Assembly (NCBI GenBank): GCA_012841255.1
Contig: DUUZ01000017.1
Location: forward strand, 1 to 17,139
Direction: 5' to 3'
DNA from: Clostridiaceae bacterium
Lineage (GTDB): Bacteria; Bacillota; Clostridia; Saccharofermentanales; DTU023
Length of the DNA: 17,139 bases
Each line of letters starts with the position of its first letter. The stretch's first letter is position 1. Positions 7,034-13,912 of this stretch are shown here, piece after piece. The translations under genes and the position numbers were made by a program. A model generated the notes under the pieces. The model was not told the origin of the DNA and did no database searches. It was given only the letters and a program-made list of their open reading frames with translations.

Positions 7034-7819
7034 ATGACATTTTTGTCCAAATTTTTCTATGGCGTCGAGAATCCCGATCCGGTCGTGATTCCCTTTCCGC
7101 TGATGCTCCTGATCCTGGGGGTCTGGATCGGGGTCATGGTCCTGATCGTTCTGAACCGCCGGTCTTTATCTTCCCTGAAGAATCCGGTCCTTCCGGCACG
7201 GTTCATCGCACTCTTCCTTTTGCTTGACCAGGTCACGCTTTATCTTTGGCAGTTTCTTTCGGGCTACTTCAATGTCGAACTCAGCCTGCCCCTTTACCAC
7301 TGCCGGATTGCCACGCCGCTCCTGATCCTGGATCTGGTCTTCGGGGTGACGGCCCTGCGGTCCATCTGGATCTACTGGGGTTTCATCGGATCCTTTTTCT
7401 CCATGGCCTTCATGGATCTCTACCGCTTCGACTTTCCCCACTACACCAACTTCCAGTTCTTCTACGTCCATCTGGCCCTGGGCTGGCTGGTCTTCTATGC
7501 AATCTTCGCCCTGGGCTACCGCTTTGAAAAGAAGGGCCTGAAGCTTGTGCTTGTCACGACCCTGATCTTCAATCTGGGCCTTATCCTCTTCAACGCCCTC
7601 CTGAACGGGAGCTTCATCGCCCGGCCCGACTCGCCCTTCAACTACGGCTACATGCTCTTTCCGCCCGGACCTCTCAAGGACCTGGTTTTGACCTTCCCGC
7701 CCCTGGTCTTCAGCCTGATCATGCTTTTGGGCTATGAACTCCTGATCCTCCTGCTTTATGCCGGCGGGCGGGCACTGAATAGAATCAACGGCCGTCAGCT
7801 AGTCCCAAAGGAGGCCTGA
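7034..7819 (+). CDS. YwaF/TIGR02206 family integral membrane protein (TMEM164-like)
   Basis: This is a polytopic membrane protein of 261 residues with about seven hydrophobic spans. The segment LPLYHCRIATPL, with H89 and C90, matches the conserved core of the TIGR02206/YwaF family, whose eukaryotic relative TMEM164 is reported to be a phospholipid acyltransferase using a conserved cysteine. Bacterial members have no settled function. AGAGG lies six bases before the ATG. The next gene, a PAP2-like membrane enzyme, begins one base after this stop, so the two are probably translated together and may act on the same lipid pathway. The acyltransferase role is inference from the distant relative. 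Confidence 0.82.
   Translation: MTFLSKFFYGVENPDPVVIPFPLMLLILGVWIGVMVLIVLNRRSLSSLKNPVLPARFIALFLLLDQVTLYLWQFLSGYFNVELSLPLYHCRIATPLLILDLVFGVTALRSIWIYWGFIGSFFSMAFMDLYRFDFPHYTNFQFFYVHLALGWLVFYAIFALGYRFEKKGLKLVLVTTLIFNLGLILFNALLNGSFIARPDSPFNYGYMLFPPGPLKDLVLTFPPLVFSLIMLLGYELLILLLYAGGRALNRINGRQLVPKEA
7807..7814 (+). promoter_or_regulatory. Strong ribosome binding site fixing a GTG start
   Basis: AAAGGAGG, inside the last codons of the preceding gene, lies six bases before the GTG at 7821. It supports this non-ATG start. Confidence 0.75.
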
Positions 7820-7820
7820 G

Positions 7821-8528
7821 GTGCAGGACTTGTCTGTGAATAAACCGGATTATCCCGACTGGCGTTCCAAGGGGGAAGTCTTTACATATCTTCGCTACTA
7901 TTGGCGGGACCTTGTGCTCTTTGCACTCTTCTATGCCTCCATGTGGATCATGCAGCTGGTCAACCGCCCCTTCGGGACGGTCCGGAGCCTGGAAATTCCC
8001 TTTGACAGCAAGATCCCTTTGCTGCCCTGGACGGTGGTCATCTACAACAGCTGGGTCATCATCATTTTCTTCGTCGGCCTTTTTTATCTTCTGCGGGACC
8101 GGACCCTCTTCCGCCGCTATATGCTGACCATGATCCTGGGTCAGCTGATGGCGGACATCACCTTCCCCTTTTTCCAGACCCGGGTTCCTGTCCCTTATGA
8201 AACAGTTTTTGCAGGTGAGGACATCTGGTCCAAGCTCCTGTCCATCACCTACCGGGTTGACAATCCCTACTGCGGTTTCCCCTCCATCCACGTCATCGTC
8301 TGCACCCTTTCCGCCTTCTTCATCTGGAAGTCCAAGGAGGCCCCTGCCTGGATGAAAGTGCTGGTCACGCTTTACTTCACGGCCGTGGCCCTGACGACAG
8401 TCACCACCAAGCAGCATGTGGTTCTGGATATCCCCGGAGGCCTGCTTTATGCCTTTGTCGCCATCCCGCTCGGCCTGCCTCTTTTGCGTTTTGTCGAAAG
8501 GAAATTTTACCCCCGGCCTTTCCGCTAG
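7821..8528 (+). CDS. PAP2-family membrane protein, inositol-phosphorylceramide-synthase/AUR1-like
   Basis: This is an integral-membrane enzyme of 235 residues of the type 2 phosphatidic-acid phosphatase superfamily, which dephosphorylates or transfers phospho-head groups on lipids. About six membrane spans are visible. The second PAP2 motif appears as FPSIH (153-157, H157) and the third as the KQHVVLD stretch (197-203; H199 and D203), the catalytic histidine-aspartate pair. RVDNPYCGFPSIH resembles the AUR1-like branch (D-x-P..FPS-x-H). The upstream position, usually PRP in that branch, reads VPVP (122-125), so the phosphate-binding arginine is not in its usual place. A GTG start is chosen from AAAGGAGG six bases upstream and the one-base gap to the previous gene. 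The substrate is unknown. Confidence 0.82.
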   Translation: MQDLSVNKPDYPDWRSKGEVFTYLRYYWRDLVLFALFYASMWIMQLVNRPFGTVRSLEIPFDSKIPLLPWTVVIYNSWVIIIFFVGLFYLLRDRTLFRRYMLTMILGQLMADITFPFFQTRVPVPYETVFAGEDIWSKLLSITYRVDNPYCGFPSIHVIVCTLSAFFIWKSKEAPAWMKVLVTLYFTAVALTTVTTKQHVVLDIPGGLLYAFVAIPLGLPLLRFVERKFYPRPFR

Positions 8529-8562
8529 AGCCTTCCTTTTGATAGACTGACAGGCATAACGC

Positions 8563-8570
8563 AAAAGGAG
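8563..8570 (+). promoter_or_regulatory. Ribosome binding site for the GTG-started lipoprotein gene
   Basis: AAAAGGAG lies seven bases before the GTG at 8578. It supports that start, which also gives a proper signal peptide with an MKRK N-terminus. Confidence 0.65.
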
Positions 8571-8577
8571 AGTCCCC

Positions 8578-9177
8578 GTGAAAAGGAAATATCTTCGCAT
8601 CGGCGCCGTCATGGTTTTGGCGGTCCTTTCAGTCCTCCTCCTGGTTTCTTGCGATGCCAATAAATCCAAGAACAGTTTCGACCGCCAGCTTGCGGTTACA
8701 AGCAGCGCTTCCTCTGAGAATGAAATTAAGCCGGGTCTTTATTGCCTTCTGGCCATGGGGAACGGCGGCACCTTCAGCCTGACGGAAAAAGATGGCAAGG
8801 AGGAACGGGAAGTCTGGGGCCGGGATTTCACCTCCCGGGTCTGGGTGGAAGTCCGTGAGGGCGAAGTTCTGAACATTTCGAGCGCAGATCTGCAGACTAT
8901 GGAAGACCGGAGAATCGAAGGCTGCTCGCCCACCCGTTTAAGAGACGGGTTTTTCTATATCGGTTACGATTTCTACCCCGGAACCCTGCTGGTCCGGACT
9001 CTGGCCTCGGGCACCATCGATGACTGGGTCTGCGATGTCTACGCCAATGCCCACGATCTGTCAGAAGGACCCATCCGGAGCTATGAATTCGACTCCCCCC
9101 ACAACATCTACATTGATGTGGCGGAAGGGGAATTTCTCTACCTGAAGCACACGGAAGTCACCATCCCACCCAGCTGA
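8578..9177 (+). CDS. Putative lipoprotein with two tandem repeat domains, unknown function
   Basis: No firm family is recognised. The 199-residue product has a basic start (MKRK), a hydrophobic segment and a lipobox LVSC with the modified cysteine at C25, so it should be anchored on the outer face of the membrane. The rest appears to be two copies of one small beta-rich module. Copy 1 (about 50-105) opens with IKPGLY and ends VEVREGEVLNI; copy 2 (about 128-194) opens with YDFYPGTL and ends IDVAEGEFLYL. The pattern resembles repeats in clostridial surface proteins that open with an IPAGEY-like motif and close with V-x-V-x-x-G-x-x-L. A binding or structural role outside the cell is a guess. A GTG start is used. 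The next gene also encodes a lipoprotein. Confidence 0.7.
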   Translation: MKRKYLRIGAVMVLAVLSVLLLVSCDANKSKNSFDRQLAVTSSASSENEIKPGLYCLLAMGNGGTFSLTEKDGKEEREVWGRDFTSRVWVEVREGEVLNISSADLQTMEDRRIEGCSPTRLRDGFFYIGYDFYPGTLLVRTLASGTIDDWVCDVYANAHDLSEGPIRSYEFDSPHNIYIDVAEGEFLYLKHTEVTIPPS

Positions 9178-9228
9178 AGGGCCGATGTGGTGACCGGGTC
9201 GTAGGCCCGGAAGATAATATTCTCTATA

Positions 9229-9894
9229 ATGAATAAACGATTGATTCTAACGGTCATCTTGACGGCTGCCCTCCTCTTTGTTGCGGCAGCCTGCCAGAAA
9301 ACAGATACGCCCCAGATTCCAAGTGAACCCGGGGCATCCGAAGAAGGGAACGAGACAGAAATGACAAAGGCACAAGCAGAAGGCTACAAGAGAGCTGAGG
9401 AGGCCACCCTCTGGGTGAATCTCCGCATGGACAGCGGTCAGGATATCGTGATTGAGCTGGATCCCGAATCCGCACCGGTGACGGTCGCCAATTTCCAGAA
9501 GCTGGTCGGTGAATCTTTTTATGATGGAATCATCTTCCACCGGATCATCCCGGGCTTCATGATCCAGGGCGGGGACCCCTCAGGAACCGGCCGGGGCGGA
9601 TCGGAGGAACAGATCAAGGGTGAATTCACTTCCAACGGTGTAGACAACCGCCTGCCCCACGACCGGGGCACCGTGTCCATGGCCCGGACCCCCGTGCCGG
9701 ATTCCGCCAGTTCCCAGTTCTTCATCTGCCACGGGGACAGCCATTTCCTGGACGGCGACTACGCCGCCTTCGGGCGGGTGGTCCAGGGCATGGACGAAGT
9801 GGACCGGATCGCTGCCTTGCGGACCAATGCCAGCGATTATCCCGAGACTCCCCCGGTCATGGCGGAAGTCTTCTTTGTGGAACCGGCGGCGTAA
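9229..9894 (+). CDS. Lipoprotein peptidyl-prolyl cis-trans isomerase, cyclophilin type
   Basis: This isomerase speeds proline cis-trans isomerisation in proteins folding outside the membrane. The 221-residue product has a lipoprotein signal (MNKR, hydrophobic core, lipobox with C22), a linker rich in acidic and polar residues to about 57, then a cyclophilin domain (about 60-218). Active-site residues are visible in FHRIIPGFMIQGGD (103-116; catalytic R105, with F110, M111 and Q113), SQFF (162-165) and FLDGDYAAFG (173-182). The tryptophan that binds cyclosporin in human cyclophilin A is F173 here, as in many bacterial enzymes. The start is chosen for its signal peptide; the ribosome binding site is poor (GGAAGA 14 bases upstream). 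It follows another lipoprotein gene and precedes the ATP-grasp gene by five bases. Confidence 0.93.
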   Translation: MNKRLILTVILTAALLFVAAACQKTDTPQIPSEPGASEEGNETEMTKAQAEGYKRAEEATLWVNLRMDSGQDIVIELDPESAPVTVANFQKLVGESFYDGIIFHRIIPGFMIQGGDPSGTGRGGSEEQIKGEFTSNGVDNRLPHDRGTVSMARTPVPDSASSQFFICHGDSHFLDGDYAAFGRVVQGMDEVDRIAALRTNASDYPETPPVMAEVFFVEPAA

Positions 9895-9899
9895 GAAGA

Positions 9900-10949
9900 A
9901 TGAGTATGAAATTATCAAATGCCTGGCCCTTTTTCAAGGAAACCTGGCTGGCTTCGAGAAAGCAGGCCCGTCTGACGGACCGGTCTTTCTTCAGCCTCTT
10001 CTTCGATATCTTCCGCTGCAAGTTCAAGTACAAGATCGGCTTGAGCGATTATCTGCTCTTTAATTTCATGGAGATCCGGGATCCGGCACTCCGGGATGAG
10101 TATCTTTTCGTCGATGACTGGATGCGCCTGGTCCACAACCTGAACCCGCCCAACGATGCCCCGGGCTTTTTGTCCGACAAGGTCCTGGCCTATAAGCGCT
10201 TTGCCAAGTACTTTTACCGGGACGTTCTGGTCCTTGCGGACTCCACCGACGATGAGGTCCGGTCCTTCCTGGAAAAGCACCCGGTTTCCTACGGCAAGAA
10301 GGCCTGGAGTTTCGCAGGCCGGGATGTGGAGAAGATCAGGCCCGAAACAAGAGGCCTGGATGAAACGGTCGCCTATGTACGGCAGAACTACGACATGCTG
10401 GAAGAGGAGATCGTCCAGCATCCCCTCCTGGATACCGTATCGCCCAGTGCCGTTGCCAGCTTCCGCTTCACCATCATCAAGTACCAGGGCCGGATTCTGG
10501 TCCTGCCCCTGTCGGTCCGGGTTGCTCTTTGGGATGATGTGGACATCATCAAGATGGGGCAGAGCTCGGCCTGCATCGTGGTGGATGAAGAAGGCCGCTT
10601 CACCTCCCCGGCCATCGTCAATGATTCGGTCTTCGATCTGGATTTCAAGACCAGCTATGACCGGCACCCCCTGACCGGGGTCATGCTGTCGGACGGCAGC
10701 TTCCAGGTGCCCTTCTTCCGGGAAATGGTCGACATGATGATGGAGATCACGGAGGGGGAAGACGAGTACGGTCATCTGGGCTGGGATATCGCCGTGTCGG
10801 ACAAGGGACCCTGTGTCATTGAGGGCAACCCCTGGGGCTACTATGATTTCTACCAGTACTATGACCATGTCAAGGCCAATATGCGGGGGATCAAGCCCGT
10901 GATCGAGGAGTTTTTGGGTACGCCCATCCGGGAACTGCCCAAAAAATAG
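9900..10949 (+). CDS. Sugar-transfer-associated ATP-grasp family protein
   Basis: This 349-residue protein resembles the ATPgrasp_ST family, enzymes presumed to ligate a carboxylate with ATP during polysaccharide or surface-glycan synthesis. Visible landmarks are LSDK (91-94), the QHP..(N/S)PSxxxSFR stretch (163-179), and the C-terminal metal- and nucleotide-binding region GWDIAVSDKGPCVIEGN (304-320; D306, E318 and N320). No signal peptide is present, so it should be cytoplasmic. Two close ATGs (9900 and 9906) are possible, and neither has a strong ribosome binding site. Members usually sit with glycosyltransferases; none is in the window, so its substrate is unclear. It ends the plus-strand gene run and is followed by a strong terminator. 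Confidence 0.8.
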   Translation: MSMKLSNAWPFFKETWLASRKQARLTDRSFFSLFFDIFRCKFKYKIGLSDYLLFNFMEIRDPALRDEYLFVDDWMRLVHNLNPPNDAPGFLSDKVLAYKRFAKYFYRDVLVLADSTDDEVRSFLEKHPVSYGKKAWSFAGRDVEKIRPETRGLDETVAYVRQNYDMLEEEIVQHPLLDTVSPSAVASFRFTIIKYQGRILVLPLSVRVALWDDVDIIKMGQSSACIVVDEEGRFTSPAIVNDSVFDLDFKTSYDRHPLTGVMLSDGSFQVPFFREMVDMMMEITEGEDEYGHLGWDIAVSDKGPCVIEGNPWGYYDFYQYYDHVKANMRGIKPVIEEFLGTPIRELPKK

Positions 10950-10995
10950 GGATTCTTCAAATCGGAAAACCCTCGTTCAATTGATTTTGTCTGTT

Positions 10996-11038
10996 CTGTC
11001 CCCTAAAGCGATTTCCGCTTCAGGGGACAGGTTTTTTT
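10996..11038 (+). terminator. Strong Rho-independent terminator after the ATP-grasp gene
   Basis: A perfect 9-bp stem, CTGTCCCCT (10996-11004) with AGGGGACAG (11022-11030), is extended inward by a further 5 bp (AAGCG with CGCTT) after one mismatch and followed by seven T residues (11032-11038). There is no matching U-run on the other strand, so it acts mainly on plus-strand transcripts. It abuts the stop codon of the convergent deacetylase gene. Confidence 0.9.
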
Positions 11039-11996
11039 AACGCCAGCGGAGGGGATAGACCTCTCCCGGCCGAAGCTCAACCAACTCGTCGACAGTGACA
11101 AAAGTGAATCCGTGGTCCAGGAGGACCGGCAGGGCCCGGATGAAACCGTCCACCGTGGTTTTATGGGTGTCGTGCATGAGGATGATCTTGCCTGCAGCTG
11201 TATGGTTCAACAGGTAATGATAGACGTACTGGCTGTCTTTGTACTTCCAGTCCGCCGTATCAATGTCCCAGAAGACCGCCGCCATACCCTGACGGCCGGC
11301 TTCGCGGAAGACGGCTCCATTCCGGTAGCCGCCCGGGGGCCGCATGAGGCGGGGGCGGACTCCGGTGATCCTTTCGATGGCGTCACTGGTCCGGGCCAGC
11401 TGGCTTCTTCTGGTCGCTTCGTCCGTCTCCGACAAAAAACGATGGGAATAGGTATGGTTGCCGATCCCGTGCCTCTCCTGGTGCATGCGGCGGATCAGGC
11501 CGGGGTACTGCTCGGCAAACCGGCCCTGGACGAAGAAGGTGGCCTTGACCCCATATTCTTTGAGGGCATCCAGGAGCTCCCCCGTATATTGCCCGGGTCC
11601 GTCATCAAAGGTCAGGGCAACGGCCCCCGGTGCCTTCATGACAGGCGGTCCGTAGCTGGCCCGGGAGCGGCTTTCGGTCTGCCGGCTGGTCGCTGCCGTG
11701 GTTGTCCGCAGGGTTTTTGAAGTCTTTGAGAGGGTGGGTTTGGGGGTATTCAGGGTACTGGTTGGAGGGGATGAGGAAGATGGAGGGCTGGACCGGATAG
11801 CGGAGACCTCTGTCTCCCCCGTCATGCCGGCCGGAGAAGTGACGGTTTTACCGCCGCTGTCTTCCGGGAGGCCGACGATTTCCCGGGAGCTGCAGCCGCT
11901 CATGGTCATGACCATGGCGATGGCGACAAAGAGGGAGAGGAGAATGGCGATTACCAGCAGGAGGGCAATCCGTTGGCTTCTTCTTTTCTTTTTCAT
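11037..11996 (-). CDS. Membrane-anchored polysaccharide deacetylase (NodB/CE4)
   Basis: This is a metal-dependent carbohydrate esterase that removes N-acetyl (or O-acetyl) groups from cell-wall polymers such as peptidoglycan, acting outside the cell. The 319-residue product has a basic N-terminus, a hydrophobic segment (10-31) and a lipobox-like MSGC with C35, so it is a signal-anchored or lipid-anchored protein. A Ser/Thr/Pro-rich wall linker covers about 50-115. The catalytic domain shows all five CE4 motifs: TFDDGP (129-134), HTYSH (181-185), RPPGG (219-223), the D-x4-DW region (244-250) and MHD (274-276). It is therefore likely active. No strong ribosome binding site precedes the ATG. The gene diverges from maf across a gap of 38 bases. 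Confidence 0.93.
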   Translation of the reverse strand: MKKKRRSQRIALLLVIAILLSLFVAIAMVMTMSGCSSREIVGLPEDSGGKTVTSPAGMTGETEVSAIRSSPPSSSSPPTSTLNTPKPTLSKTSKTLRTTTAATSRQTESRSRASYGPPVMKAPGAVALTFDDGPGQYTGELLDALKEYGVKATFFVQGRFAEQYPGLIRRMHQERHGIGNHTYSHRFLSETDEATRRSQLARTSDAIERITGVRPRLMRPPGGYRNGAVFREAGRQGMAAVFWDIDTADWKYKDSQYVYHYLLNHTAAGKIILMHDTHKTTVDGFIRALPVLLDHGFTFVTVDELVELRPGEVYPLRWR

Positions 11997-12028
11997 GTTT
12001 TCAGTCTAGCACGATCATTTTTCCAAGG

Positions 12029-12057
12029 CGTATAATGGGAGCCATGAAAAAAGACAA
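12029..12057 (-). promoter_or_regulatory. Candidate promoter for the deacetylase gene inside the start of maf
   Basis: On the minus strand TTGTCT (12057-12052) and TATACG (12034-12029) are 17 bases apart, each matching four of six sigma-A consensus positions. Transcription would start near 12021, leaving a leader of about 25 bases. Its -10 overlaps the plus-strand TATAAT at 12031-12036. Confidence 0.35.
12031..12036 (+). promoter_or_regulatory. Candidate -10 element at the maf start
   Basis: A perfect TATAAT lies seven bases before the ATG at 12044 and overlaps the ATG at 12035. If used, the message would be leaderless, starting at or near ATG 12044. No good -35 is seen. Confidence 0.35.
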
Positions 12058-12649
12058 ATTGACCCTTATTCTGGCCAGCCGTTCACCGCGCCGCATGGAA
12101 CTTCTGACCATGGCCGGCATCCCTTTTGAGACGGCAGCGGCCGATTGTGACGAGGAAGCCATTCTGGCAGAACTTCGGGAAGGCTTGCCTTCGATCGGAG
12201 AGCGGACCCTGGTCGAAAAGCTGGCTCTGGCCAAGGCCAGGGAAGTTCTTGGACGTTTCCCCGGCTCCCTGATCCTGGCGGCTGATACCATCGTGACCCT
12301 GGACGGCGTCATTTTCGGAAAACCGAAAGATGAGGAGGATGCCCGCCGCATGCTCCTGACCCTGGCCGGCCGGACCCATACGGTGGACACAGGAGTGGCC
12401 CTGCTCTCAAAAGAGGGGAAAGAAGTTTTCTCGCAGGCTTCCCAGGTGACCTTCCGGCCCCGGACCCAGGCCCTGGAGGCTTTAATCCGCAAGTATACCG
12501 CCACAGGACAGCCCATGGACAAGGCAGGGGCTTACGGGATCCAGGAATTGGGCGGTCTGCTGATTGAAAAGATCGAAGGGGATTTCTTTTCCGTCATGGG
12601 CCTGCCGATCGCAGAGGTCTATGCCCGCCTGCAGAATTACCCCCTTTAA
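12035..12649 (+). CDS. maf: Maf/Ham1-like nucleotide pyrophosphatase
   Basis: This house-cleaning enzyme hydrolyses non-canonical or modified nucleoside triphosphates (typically dTTP/UTP and modified pyrimidines) to the monophosphate. Older literature links Maf to septum formation. The 204-residue product shows the phosphate-binding LASRSPRR (14-21), the catalytic AADT segment (82-85), FGKPKDEEDARRML, GRTHTVDTGVAL and the C-terminal GAYGIQ and EGDFFSVMGLP motifs. Two starts are possible: ATG 12035, with a short AAGG six bases upstream, and ATG 12044, which gives the more usual length before the first motif but has GGGAG only two bases away. It is divergent from the deacetylase and its stop overlaps the stop of the convergent M20 gene. 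Confidence 0.95.
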   Translation: MGAMKKDKLTLILASRSPRRMELLTMAGIPFETAAADCDEEAILAELREGLPSIGERTLVEKLALAKAREVLGRFPGSLILAADTIVTLDGVIFGKPKDEEDARRMLLTLAGRTHTVDTGVALLSKEGKEVFSQASQVTFRPRTQALEALIRKYTATGQPMDKAGAYGIQELGGLLIEKIEGDFFSVMGLPIAEVYARLQNYPL

Positions 12650-13908
12650 TCCTGTAAAAGCCAGCCTTCCAGGTAAGCGGCCTTGTCTGAAAGGTAGTCT
12701 GGATTTTTGACCTGGAGTTCAGGGTTTTCAAGAAGATCGATCAGGGTTCCCAGAAGGACCCTGGCCGGGTCCATATAGGTCCGATGAGGATCGGCAATTT
12801 CAAAGTCCCGGCTGTGCACCCGGCCCTTGGAGCCGGAAAAGCCGAACTGGACGGCCGGCAGGATGGCCGCCACATCCCCGATGTCACCGGATGCCCCCGA
12901 CACGGGATTTTTCTCGATCATGTCCTCCTCACAGAGGGTCCGCATATTGCGATAGACGATTTCATTCAGGGCATCGGATTGCTTTAAGGGCAGGTAACCG
13001 ATGGTGTGCTCAATCCGGCAGCTGGCACCCAGGCCCAAAGCAGAGTGCCGGGCGGCTTTTTCAAACTTATCCTGCAGTAAAAAGAGATCTTCGGTCTTGT
13101 TAGCCCGTAGGTAGGTCTCAAGGACTGCCCGTTCCGGGATGGCATTCATGGAAACCCCGCCCTCGTTCAGGATGGGGTAGAGACGGATACCGGCCTCCAG
13201 CGGGAATTGTTGGGTCAGGAAGGCTGCAGCCTGCAGACAGAGTGTTGCGGCATGAAGGGCATTGATGCCCTCATGCGGGGCCACGCCCGAATGGGCGGCC
13301 CGTCCCTCAAAGATCACTTTTTTGGCGGAAAAGCCCGCCAGGCTGGAGCCGACGTCAAAGCGGAAGAATTCACTTCCCGAAATGTGGCAGCTCAGGACGC
13401 AGTCCACATCGTCGAAGGCACCGTCCGCGATCATATTCTGCTTGCCCGAGGGGAAACGGATTTTCCCTGCCCGGATGAGATCCCGGCGGAAATCCAGATC
13501 CACATATTCCTCGGCCGGTGCAGCCATGAAGCTGATCCGGCCGGGGAGCTCTTCCATGAGGGCCATTTTCTTCAGGACGGTGAGGACTGCCAGCATGACG
13601 GTGATCTGGATGCTGTGGCCGCAGGCGTGCATGGTCAGGGGGCCCTCCTCCCCCTGGACGGGGAGTGCGTCCATGTCGGCCAAAAGACCGATATGGTAGC
13701 CTTGGTCCCCCAGCCTGGCCCGGATGCCCGTGAGTGCAAGCCCTTTCTCGTGGAGGATCCCTTTTTCAGTCAGATAACTGCTGATCAGGCGGGCCGTCTC
13801 CTCCTCCTTGAAACCCAGTTCCGGCGCGGAAAACAGACGGTCTCCCAGTTCGAAGATCTCTTCCTTCATGGATTCCAGAAGCTGGAAAGCCTGCTCTTTT
13901 CTGGTCAT
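12646..13908 (-). CDS. M20 family metallo-amidohydrolase/peptidase
   Basis: This is a two-zinc hydrolase of the M20 family that cleaves an amide bond, removing an acyl or amino-acid group from a small substrate. The 420-residue product has the family layout: catalytic halves flanking a dimerisation domain (about 190-300). Likely metal ligands and catalytic residues are C96 and H98 in MHACGH, the E133-E134 pair in APAEEYVD, H175 in SCHISG and H365 in GRVHSRDF. The residue after HACGH is serine where most relatives have aspartate or asparagine. GGAAGG eight bases before the ATG lies over the stop of the PHP gene, so this is the last gene of the phn operon. The substrate is unknown; the neighbourhood suggests an acylated or peptidyl phosphorus compound. 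Confidence 0.88.
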   Translation of the reverse strand: MTRKEQAFQLLESMKEEIFELGDRLFSAPELGFKEEETARLISSYLTEKGILHEKGLALTGIRARLGDQGYHIGLLADMDALPVQGEEGPLTMHACGHSIQITVMLAVLTVLKKMALMEELPGRISFMAAPAEEYVDLDFRRDLIRAGKIRFPSGKQNMIADGAFDDVDCVLSCHISGSEFFRFDVGSSLAGFSAKKVIFEGRAAHSGVAPHEGINALHAATLCLQAAAFLTQQFPLEAGIRLYPILNEGGVSMNAIPERAVLETYLRANKTEDLFLLQDKFEKAARHSALGLGASCRIEHTIGYLPLKQSDALNEIVYRNMRTLCEEDMIEKNPVSGASGDIGDVAAILPAVQFGFSGSKGRVHSRDFEIADPHRTYMDPARVLLGTLIDLLENPELQVKNPDYLSDKAAYLEGWLLQD

Positions 13909-13912
13909 GGTT

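Noticed and set aside
6994..7227. Short open frame starting six bases after the TATAAT at 6982
   Set aside because: It is out of frame with the well-supported YwaF-like gene at 7034 and overlaps it; the spacing to TATAAT looks accidental.
8539..8560. TTGATA and CATAAC before the lipoprotein gene as a promoter
   Set aside because: The two elements are only about ten bases apart, far too close for a sigma-A promoter.
9194..9210. Small hairpin CCGGG-N7-CCCGG between the two lipoprotein genes
   Set aside because: A five-base stem with no following U-run is too weak to call a terminator.
9225..9230. TATAAT just before the cyclophilin gene
   Set aside because: It overlaps the ATG that is needed for the lipoprotein signal peptide and has no -35 (TAGGCC at the 17-base position), so it cannot drive that start.
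9915..10868. Minus-strand open frame (317 codons) opposite the ATP-grasp gene
   Set aside because: It is the antisense of a well-supported gene, with no ribosome binding site or family signature.
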